Shown: piece after piece, positions 14,677 to 19,423 of the stretch
Position numbering within the stretch: the stretch's first letter is position 1
How the letters are laid out: every line of letters starts with the position of its first letter
Source: an uncultured Bacteroidaceae bacterium
Lineage (GTDB): Bacteria > Bacteroidota > Bacteroidia > Bacteroidales > Bacteroidaceae
Assembly: GCA_904501945.1 (NCBI GenBank)
Contig: CAJGCU010000043.1
Location: 1-19,423 of the forward strand
Direction of reading: 5' to 3'
Length of the DNA stretch: 19,423 bases
Program-made: the position numbers and the translations under genes
The notes under the pieces: generated by a model
Databases searched by the model: none
Told to the model about the DNA's origin: nothing
What the model saw: only the letters and a program-made list of their open reading frames with translations

Positions 14677-14684
14677 CAAAGTTA
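14677..14684 (-). promoter_or_regulatory. Bacteroidetes -7 element for the DUF2264 gene
   Basis: On the minus strand TAACTTTG (14684-14677) matches TAnnTTTG, about 80 bases before ATG 14597. No TTTG is seen at the usual -33 distance. Confidence 0.55.
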
Positions 14685-14773
14685 CGATTTTTTCTTTATT
14701 AGACATCATCCTCAATGCATAAAATGCTAAATTTGTTGTAAGGGGTGGCTTGTTGATGTATATACACAATGCA

Positions 14774-14815
14774 GCACATCATGCTGAGTCTTTGAACAGA
14801 AACAGCATGATGTGC
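14774..14815 (-). terminator. Hairpin after the QueD-like gene, likely terminator
   Basis: A perfect 13-base inverted repeat (GCACATCATGCTG at 14774-14786, complement at 14803-14815) with a 16-base loop, 26 bases past the stop of the QueD-like gene. No T-tract follows on the minus strand, so a processing or stability hairpin is an alternative. Confidence 0.6.
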
Positions 14816-14841
14816 CTATTAAGATATTGTGTTGGAAATGG

Positions 14842-15408
14842 CTACTTCTTTTTGTATCCACACTTTGGACATACACCTTTGTCATTCAGTGCAATGCCAC
14901 ACCATGGACAGCGATCTATCTCGTTGCAGGTGCTGAAGCAAGCTGATGCGGCGTTATCTCCGCTGGTGAAGGTGATTTTCACAATGTTCAGTTTCTCTTT
15001 CAGCAGTTCATAAACAATCTTTATCATACCTTCGACAGTCATGGTTTCTTTCGTCACAACAAGGCGGCAGTCAGGATAAGCTGTGGCAAGCTCGGTTTTG
15101 AAGGCTTCTCCCTTCATTTTGTTTTGCGGATGCCCCTCTCTGATGCCTTGTTTGTCATACACTCCAAGAATTGCGGGCAGGAGCGGGTCGTCCTTGCGCA
15201 ATATAAGCGCGTGGTCGAAGTTTTTCAGCACGTCCCATGCCGTTTTCTTAATTTCGTTGCATGGGAATACCATGTTTACTCCTTCGTTGATAGAGTCTTC
15301 TACCTCGATGGTCAGATGTCCTGTGTGTCCGTGCAGGTACTGAGCTTCGCCACGGAAACCGTAAAAACGGTGTGCATACTGCAGGTCGAATGATGTGAAA
15401 CTTCTCAT
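14842..15408 (-). CDS. QueD/PTPS-like protein with C-terminal zinc ribbon
   Basis: A 188-residue protein of the 6-carboxytetrahydropterin synthase/6-pyruvoyltetrahydropterin synthase fold. Zinc ligands are H13 (in YAHRFYGF) and H26 and H28 (in LHGHTGH). FDHALIL (D65, H66) matches the catalytic Asp-His of the family. The Cys normally four residues before the HGH motif is absent: Ala22 stands there, with Glu21 beside it. The C-terminal strand reads VKITFTSGDNAASACF, without the glutamate that usually anchors the pterin. Residues 167-183 add a zinc ribbon, CPWC then CPKC, not found in short QueD enzymes. It could be a QueD variant in queuosine synthesis, a PTPS-III-like enzyme, or a protein of new function. 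A consensus Shine-Dalgarno lies 8 bases before ATG 15408, after a leader with possible structure. Confidence 0.75.
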   Translation of the reverse strand: MRSFTSFDLQYAHRFYGFRGEAQYLHGHTGHLTIEVEDSINEGVNMVFPCNEIKKTAWDVLKNFDHALILRKDDPLLPAILGVYDKQGIREGHPQNKMKGEAFKTELATAYPDCRLVVTKETMTVEGMIKIVYELLKEKLNIVKITFTSGDNAASACFSTCNEIDRCPWCGIALNDKGVCPKCGYKKK

Positions 15409-15416
15409 AATCTTTT

Positions 15417-15422
15417 CCTCCT
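15417..15422 (-). promoter_or_regulatory. Strong Shine-Dalgarno before the QueD-like gene
   Basis: AGGAGG on the minus strand (15422-15417) lies 8 bases before ATG 15408. CCTC upstream (complement of GAGG at 15447-15450) could pair with it, which would allow control by sequestration; that pairing is hypothetical. Confidence 0.65.
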
Positions 15423-15526
15423 TTTTAAAAATTAATAATATTGGTTTGAGGTCACAGACGGAACATTTATTGTTTCCGTTTTGTCGATTGGCAAAAGAGC
15501 TGCTTGCCGTTTCTATCTTTTCGCCA

Positions 15527-15534
15527 CAAATATA
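15527..15534 (-). promoter_or_regulatory. Bacteroidetes -7 element for the QueD-like gene
   Basis: On the minus strand TATATTTG (15534-15527) matches TAnnTTTG and would give a leader of about 110 bases. It is divergent from the DMT permease promoter at 15628-15659. Confidence 0.5.
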
Positions 15535-15627
15535 GAGTAAAGTTTCAATACATAAATCATCGGTTATGCTTTCTTAAGACGATTTCATTTTTTTTTAGTG
15601 TTGGAGAAGCCTCTGAAAAGCCAAAAC

Positions 15628-15659
15628 TTCGAAAGTGTCAACATTTATTCGTACCTTTG
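15628..15659 (+). promoter_or_regulatory. Bacteroidetes-type promoter for the DMT permease
   Basis: TTCG at 15628-15631 and TACCTTTG at 15652-15659 are separated by 20 bases; the latter is a full TAnnTTTG match. ATG 15678 lies 18 bases further on, so a start upstream of this box can be excluded. Confidence 0.65.
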
Positions 15660-15677
15660 TATCCAAAAAGGTTGAGT

Positions 15678-16601
15678 ATGAAGAAAAATAATGCTGTCAG
15701 CATTTTCCAGCATCCTGTGTGGGTTGTTGTGTTCGCTCTGACTGCTGCTGTGGCATGGGGATGGGCTTATCCGCTTATCAAGTTGGGATTTGAGGCGTTT
15801 TCCATTACGTCAGACATGACTGGAAGTAAGATGCTTTTTGCTGGCATCAGGTTTGCTCTGTCAGGGTTGATAGTCCTTGCCTTTGCCAGAGGTGCACATC
15901 GGCGTCTGACCGTTTCTGGAAAGGGAGGATGGCTGTATGTGCTGACCTTTTCTCTGATGAACACCACGTTGCATTATGCTTGTTTCTACATTGGCTTGTC
16001 GCATAGCGCAGGAGCCAGAGCCGCTGTTTTCAATTCGCTGGGCGTGTTCATGCTGGTGCTGCTGGCGTGTGCCTTTTTCAAGACAGACAGGCTGTCCATG
16101 CGCAAGGTCGTTGGATGTGCCGTTGGTTTTGCTGGCGTGGTAGTGCTCAATTTTGGTGGAGGGGAAAGTGGGCAGTTCACGCTGCTGGGCGATGGCATGA
16201 TTATCCTCAATGCTTTGTGTTCAGCTTTGGCAGGGTTGATGACTCGAGGATTGGGCAGATATACAGATGTGTTTGTCGGCACAGGATACAGCCTTGCTAT
16301 AGGCGGTGTACTGCTAGTCATTCCTGGCTTGCTCATGGGAGGTACACTTCCTCAAGTAACAGTAACAGGCATGCTCATACTTTTCTTGCTTATAGCCATT
16401 TCTACCATAGGTTTTACACTTTACAATAAGTTGCTGAGCTGCAATCCCGTCGGGAAAGTAGCCATTTTCAATTCGCTCATTCCCGTTGTGGGGGCTGTCA
16501 CCTCGTGCTTATGCCTTCATGAACCTTTTTATATAAAATATGTGCTGGCGGTTCTCTTGTCTGCAGGAGGAATCTATATCATCAATCGAGGCAAGAAATG
16601 A
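15678..16601 (+). CDS. DMT-superfamily permease (EamA-type transporter)
   Basis: A 307-residue inner-membrane protein with about ten hydrophobic segments arranged as two EamA repeats. The first repeat opens with VWVVVFALTAAVAWGWAYPL and contains the typical MLFAGIRFALSGLIVLAF. The second repeat begins near GDGMIILNALCSALAGLMTR and ends with LIPVVGAVTSCLCLHEPFYI, the usual end-of-repeat motif with Glu-Pro. The family exports or imports amino acids, nucleotide sugars or other small metabolites; the substrate is not predictable. The frame is open back to 15504, but that extension lies upstream of the promoter and lacks membrane-protein character, so ATG 15678 (MKKNNAVSIF) is used. It is a single gene, divergent from the QueD-like gene. 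Repeat element C follows its stop by 21 bases. Confidence 0.88.
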   Translation: MKKNNAVSIFQHPVWVVVFALTAAVAWGWAYPLIKLGFEAFSITSDMTGSKMLFAGIRFALSGLIVLAFARGAHRRLTVSGKGGWLYVLTFSLMNTTLHYACFYIGLSHSAGARAAVFNSLGVFMLVLLACAFFKTDRLSMRKVVGCAVGFAGVVVLNFGGGESGQFTLLGDGMIILNALCSALAGLMTRGLGRYTDVFVGTGYSLAIGGVLLVIPGLLMGGTLPQVTVTGMLILFLLIAISTIGFTLYNKLLSCNPVGKVAIFNSLIPVVGAVTSCLCLHEPFYIKYVLAVLLSAGGIYIINRGKK

Positions 16602-16622
16602 AGTCTTGTCGATGCAGGGTTT

Positions 16623-16665
16623 ATCGTAATTACGATGTAATATATATTCAAATTACGATACAGGG
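16623..16665. repeat. Two-unit 23-base-period element (element C)
   Basis: The perfect 14-base palindrome ATCGTAATTACGAT (16623-16636) is followed at a 23-base offset by AATTACGATACAGGG (16651-16665). The right half, read on the minus strand, begins CCCTGTATCGTAATT as element B does, so C looks like a reversed, shorter relative of B. It lies 21 bases after the permease stop, where the palindrome could also act in transcript termination. Confidence 0.75.
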
Positions 16666-16759
16666 TTCATCTAAAAAATGGTGTGGAGTACATCGATGAA
16701 TTGATGTGGGGTATGCCGTTTTTGATATTCATGAAAAAATGAAATGTGTTGTCAAAATA

Positions 16760-16809
16760 CTCACATTTTTCTCTTTTTTTTACGTTCTTGCTAGAAAAAA
16801 AGATGTGAG
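16760..16809. repeat. Inverted repeat upstream of the glutamine synthetase promoter
   Basis: CTCACAT (16760-16766) and ATGTGAG (16803-16809) are perfect 7-base arms. They extend into T-rich and A-rich tracts that also pair with a one-base offset. The pair lies just upstream of the -33 region of the glutamine synthetase promoter, so an operator role is possible. Confidence 0.5.
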
Positions 16810-16833
16810 ATTTCTTCTGTCGATTTTTTATTG

Positions 16834-16841
16834 TATATTTG
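16834..16841 (+). promoter_or_regulatory. glnA: Bacteroidetes -7 element for glutamine synthetase
   Basis: TATATTTG matches TAnnTTTG, 34 bases before ATG 16876. It overlaps an in-frame TTG at 16831, which therefore cannot be the translation start. Confidence 0.6.
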
Positions 16842-16875
16842 CCACTCAATAGAATTCATTGCTAAAATAAAATAT

Positions 16876-18378
16876 ATGAAAAAAGAAATTGAAATGAATC
16901 CGAATAGGGTGGTGGCTTTTCTGGGCAAGCCCTGCAAGGAATTTACGAAGGAGGACATAGTCCGTTACATCAAGGAGAATGACGTCAAAATGGTCAACTT
17001 CATGTATCCAGCAGGAGACGGAAGACTGAAGACGTTGAATTTTGTTATTAACAATGCGGCATATCTGGATGCAATCCTTACCTGTGGCGAACGTGTGGAC
17101 GGCTCAAGTCTTTTCCCGTTTATAGAAGCAGGAAGCAGCGACCTCTATGTGTTGCCACGATTCAGCACGGCTTTCCTTGATCCTTTTGCTGAGATTCCAA
17201 CACTCTCTATGCTCTGTTCTTACTTTAACAAAGACGGAGAACCGCTGGAGAGCTCGCCTGAGAACACGCTTCGCAAGGCTTGCCGCGCTTTCAACAAAGT
17301 GACAGGCATGGAGTTTCAGGCTATGGGCGAATTGGAGTACTATGTGATAGCTCCAGACACAGGCATGTTCCCTGCAACAGACCAGAAGGGTTATCATGAG
17401 TCTGCGCCATACGCAAAGTTTAATGAGTTCCGTACACAATGCATGGCTTACATCGCACAGGCAGGAGGACAGATTAAATACGGACATTCAGAGGTGGGCA
17501 ATTTTACCATCAACGGTATGATTTATGAACAGAACGAAATCGAGTTCTTGCCTGTCAATGCAGAAGATGCTGCTGACCAGTTGATGGTGGCAAAGTGGAT
17601 TATCCGCAATCTTGCCTATAAGCTGGGATATGACATCACGTTTGCTCCAAAGATTACAGCAGGAAAGGCAGGTTCAGGCTTGCACGTCCATATGCGCATT
17701 GTGAAGGATGGACAGAATCAGATGCTTGACAATGGTGTGCTTTCTGCTACAGCGAGAAAGGCCATTGCAGGTATGATGCAGCTGGCTCCTTCTATCACTT
17801 CTTTTGGTAATACCAATCCAACATCATACTTCCGTCTTGTGCCACATCAGGAAGCACCTACGAATATTTGCTGGGGCGACAGAAACCGTTCCGTGCTTGT
17901 ACGTGTGCCGCTCGGATGGGCTGCAAAAAGTGATATGTGCAAGATTGCGAATCCATTGGAGAACGAAAGTAACTATGACACAACTCAGAAGCAGACCGTG
18001 GAAATGCGCTCACCCGATGGATCTGCTGACATCTATCAGCTTATAGCAGGACTTGCTGTGGCATGCCGCTACGGATTTGAGTTGGACAATGCACTTGAAA
18101 TTGCTGAGAAGACTTATGTAAATGTAAACATCCACCAGAAAGAAAACGAGGATAAGCTGAAAGACCTTGCACAACTGCCAGACAGTTGCGAGGCTTCTGC
18201 CGACTGCCTCGAAAGTCAGCGTGAAGTGTTTGAAAAGTACAACGTATTCAGCCCTGCTATGATTGATGGAATCATCAAGAAACTTCGTGCATACGGAGAC
18301 CGGACTCTGCGAAGCGATATTGGTGGAAATCAGGAAGAAATGCTTAAATTAGTAAACCGTTACTTCCACTGCGGATAA
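16876..18378 (+). CDS. glnA: Glutamine synthetase (about 500 residues)
   Basis: A 500-residue cytoplasmic enzyme joining ammonia to glutamate with ATP. Family motifs appear in order: CGERVDGSSLFPFIEAGSSD (70-89), MGELEYYVI with metal ligands E152 and E154, NEIEF (220-224), GSGLHVHM with H270 (266-273), PTSYFRLVPHQEAPTNICWG (315-334), NRSVLVRVP (337-345) and VEMRSPDGS with R378 (375-383). An extra stretch near WAAKSDMCKIANPLENESNY separates the last two. No NLYDL-type adenylylation tyrosine site is seen near the C-terminus, so control is probably not by GlnE. Length fits the bacterial type I class rather than the roughly 700-residue GSIII also found in Bacteroidetes. The possibility that it is a gamma-glutamyl-amine ligase of the same superfamily is minor. 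ATG 16876 follows the promoter; ATG 16894 is an alternative start. Confidence 0.88.
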   Translation: MKKEIEMNPNRVVAFLGKPCKEFTKEDIVRYIKENDVKMVNFMYPAGDGRLKTLNFVINNAAYLDAILTCGERVDGSSLFPFIEAGSSDLYVLPRFSTAFLDPFAEIPTLSMLCSYFNKDGEPLESSPENTLRKACRAFNKVTGMEFQAMGELEYYVIAPDTGMFPATDQKGYHESAPYAKFNEFRTQCMAYIAQAGGQIKYGHSEVGNFTINGMIYEQNEIEFLPVNAEDAADQLMVAKWIIRNLAYKLGYDITFAPKITAGKAGSGLHVHMRIVKDGQNQMLDNGVLSATARKAIAGMMQLAPSITSFGNTNPTSYFRLVPHQEAPTNICWGDRNRSVLVRVPLGWAAKSDMCKIANPLENESNYDTTQKQTVEMRSPDGSADIYQLIAGLAVACRYGFELDNALEIAEKTYVNVNIHQKENEDKLKDLAQLPDSCEASADCLESQREVFEKYNVFSPAMIDGIIKKLRAYGDRTLRSDIGGNQEEMLKLVNRYFHCG

Positions 18379-18401
18379 GGTTCTTATTATAGGAATATAG
18401 A

Positions 18402-18431
18402 AAAGGAGTCGTGTCGCAACACGGCTCCTTT
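18402..18431. terminator. Bidirectional terminator between glutamine synthetase and elaA
   Basis: A 13-base stem (18402-18414 and 18419-18431) with one G-U wobble and a 4-base loop, running into TTTCTTT on the plus strand. It lies 23 bases past the glutamine synthetase stop and faces the 3' end of the acetyltransferase gene. Confidence 0.8.
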
Positions 18432-18472
18432 CTTTAATGATTTCTTTTGATTTGATGTATGTTTTCTCTTTC

Positions 18473-18967
18473 TCAAAACTCTTGTAATGTCATCTCGATG
18501 TGGTCAATGCCATCAATAATACAAAGGTCGCTGGATTGCTTGAAACCATGTGACTCATAGAAGTTTTTCAGGTGAGCTTGCGCGTGGATGATGCATGGAA
18601 TGTCCATTCCCACCTTTTCATGGTATGCGTCTATAGCATGGTTCATGAGTTCATGTCCAATGCCGCGATATTGGGGAGCCACAACAACGCGCCCGATGCC
18701 TCCATGGTGCTCATCGCCTTCGCCAACCAATTCATAGGGGTCAACTCCTTCAGGCAAAATGCGTGCGTAGGCTACTAATTCCTGATTTTCTTCATGCCAT
18801 CCAAGGACATGGTAGCATGCACAGTCAAGCCCATCTAAATCTTGGTATGGGCAATTCTGTTCAACAACAAATACTTCAGACCTGAGCTTTAGAATTTCGT
18901 AAAGCTCATGCGTGCTTAGTTCGTTGTAGTGGCGGACTTCCCAGTTTGGTTTTTCAATCTTCTTCAT
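18473..18967 (-). CDS. elaA: ElaA-family GNAT acetyltransferase
   Basis: A 164-residue cytoplasmic protein matching E. coli ElaA along its length: WEVRHYNELSTHELYEILKL, then LRSEVFVVEQNCPYQDLDG, HVLGW, LVAYARILPEG, the acetyl-CoA-binding segment IGRVVVAPQYRGIGHELMNH (R/Q-x-x-G-x-G/H loop) and AQAHLKNFYESHGF. It should transfer an acetyl group from acetyl-CoA; the natural acceptor of ElaA is not known. An in-frame TTG at 18976 would add three residues, but ATG 18967 is preferred because it forms an ATGA overlap with the stop of the upstream flavin reductase-like gene. Convergent with glutamine synthetase. Confidence 0.9.
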   Translation of the reverse strand: MKKIEKPNWEVRHYNELSTHELYEILKLRSEVFVVEQNCPYQDLDGLDCACYHVLGWHEENQELVAYARILPEGVDPYELVGEGDEHHGGIGRVVVAPQYRGIGHELMNHAIDAYHEKVGMDIPCIIHAQAHLKNFYESHGFKQSSDLCIIDGIDHIEMTLQEF

Positions 18968-19423
18968 TTTTTCCAAGCGTTCACAACTTCGCCTATATAC
19001 ATGGAGTGGATGCCTGCAGAGAAATTACTGTAAGTTTTCTGAGGAACATCTTTGAAGCCTTTAGGGTCGAAAGGTGCCATATACATCATTTTGCATTCAA
19101 TCACCATTGTCGCCTCTGTGTAATAAGGTGCGCCATTGGCTGTGTAGGCGGTGTGCAGCCCGAGTGCTTTTGCTTTGTCGCCATCACGACCGCTTTTGCT
19201 GCCCATATAGTTGAGGATATCGCTGTGTTCAGTTTCGAAAGCCATCACAGTGAAATATTCTGCCTTATCCATGAACTGCTTGGTGTAGCGTTTCTCTGCT
19301 ACATAGACAGTTAAGGCTGTGCGTCCCCACAGTGTGCCGATACCACCCCAGCCAATGGTCATAGCGTTGCTTTTTTCCTTGTTACCTGCTGCAAGCAGTT
19401 TGGGATTGCGAAACCACTGAAAA
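18964..19423 (-). CDS. Flavin reductase-like (flavoredoxin-type) protein, N-terminus missing (partial)
   Basis: The frame is open from the right edge through FQWFRNPKLLAAGNKEKSNA and MTIGWGGIGTLWGR to a TGA at 18964, 153 codons including the stop. ATG 19362 is internal: the residues before it match the N-terminal part of the paralogue at 5711-6223. Shared features with that paralogue are N-x-MT-x-x-WGG-x-G-x-LW, RYT-x-x-F, KSGRD-x-DK and a terminal LHS/IHS-M/V-Y segment. It is an FMN-binding split-barrel protein of unknown acceptor. The stop overlaps the start of elaA by ATGA, suggesting coupled translation. The true start and promoter lie beyond the window. Confidence 0.85.
   Translation of the reverse strand, partial: FQWFRNPKLLAAGNKEKSNAMTIGWGGIGTLWGRTALTVYVAEKRYTKQFMDKAEYFTVMAFETEHSDILNYMGSKSGRDGDKAKALGLHTAYTANGAPYYTEATMVIECKMMYMAPFDPKGFKDVPQKTYSNFSAGIHSMYIGEVVNAWKK

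Noticed and set aside
15409..15520. preQ1 riboswitch upstream of the QueD-like gene
   Set aside because: No preQ1-I or preQ1-II consensus could be recognised in the leader; only small unrelated hairpins are visible.
15504..15677. N-terminal extension of the DMT permease starting at 15504
   Set aside because: The promoter box 15652-15659 lies inside it and the added residues are not conserved-looking membrane protein sequence; ATG 15678 fits better.
16831..16875. TTG start for glutamine synthetase at 16831
   Set aside because: It overlaps the TATATTTG promoter element and would lie upstream of the transcript.
18968..18976. TTG start for elaA at 18976
   Set aside because: ATG 18967 gives a standard ATGA overlap with the upstream stop and matches the usual N-terminus length.

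Overview
The window looks like a chromosomal segment of a Bacteroidales bacterium, most likely Prevotella or a close relative. At least nine genes are preceded by the Bacteroidetes -7 element TAnnTTTG (or a one-base variant), several with a TTTG-like -33 element exactly 20 bases upstream. Most starts lack a Shine-Dalgarno sequence and many products are secreted or lipoproteins. The families present are typical of gut Bacteroidales: GH29 fucosidase, DUF2264, DUF4890-like, DUF6055-like metalloprotease and the GGGtGRT pair. No rRNA, tRNA, CRISPR array, transposase or phage gene was seen.

Layout. (1) 1-1629, minus: an operon of a secreted HExxH protease-like protein and the first 99 codons of a secreted protein resembling a GH97 N-terminal domain. 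(2) 1834-3564, plus: a NifU-N-like Fe-S scaffold protein and a GGGtGRT protein, an uncharacterised pair with codon use suggesting very high expression. (3) 3789-4600, plus: a lipocalin lipoprotein and a YgbA-like cysteine-rich protein. (4) 6223-4656, minus: a flavin reductase-like protein coupled by an ATGA overlap to a lipoprotein fusing rhodanese and metallo-beta-lactamase domains. (5) 6606-7514, plus: an AT-rich exported protein of unknown function with an internal repeat. (6) 9617-7632, minus: a secreted alpha-L-fucosidase. (7) 12505-10048, minus: an iron-containing alcohol dehydrogenase, a lipoprotein with a pyridoxamine-phosphate-oxidase-like domain and a Spy/DUF4890-like secreted protein. 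(8) 14597-12579, minus: a large secreted DUF2264 (possible GH154) protein. (9) 15408-14842, minus: a QueD-like protein with a zinc ribbon and missing canonical catalytic residues, divergent from a DMT-family permease (15678-16601). (10) 16876-18378, plus: glutamine synthetase. (11) 19423-18473, minus: a second flavin reductase-like gene overlapping an ElaA-type acetyltransferase.

The functional themes are glycan breakdown at the cell surface (fucosidase, DUF2264, possible GH97, protease) and redox, sulfur and nitrosative chemistry (Fe-S scaffold, rhodanese-MBL, YgbA, three FMN split-barrel proteins). Nitrogen assimilation is represented by glutamine synthetase.

The most unusual non-coding signal is a set of three intergenic elements (6384-6450, 9830-9899, 16623-16665). 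All are built on an exact 23-base period with outer ATCGTA/TACGAT ends, but the inner sequence differs between them (GC-rich CCCCTCGGGT in one, AT-rich ATTACG in the others). They lie outside predicted genes and largely outside predicted transcripts, and may be a small repeat or protein-binding family. Protein functions are inferred from motifs and family recognition by eye; no database search was run.
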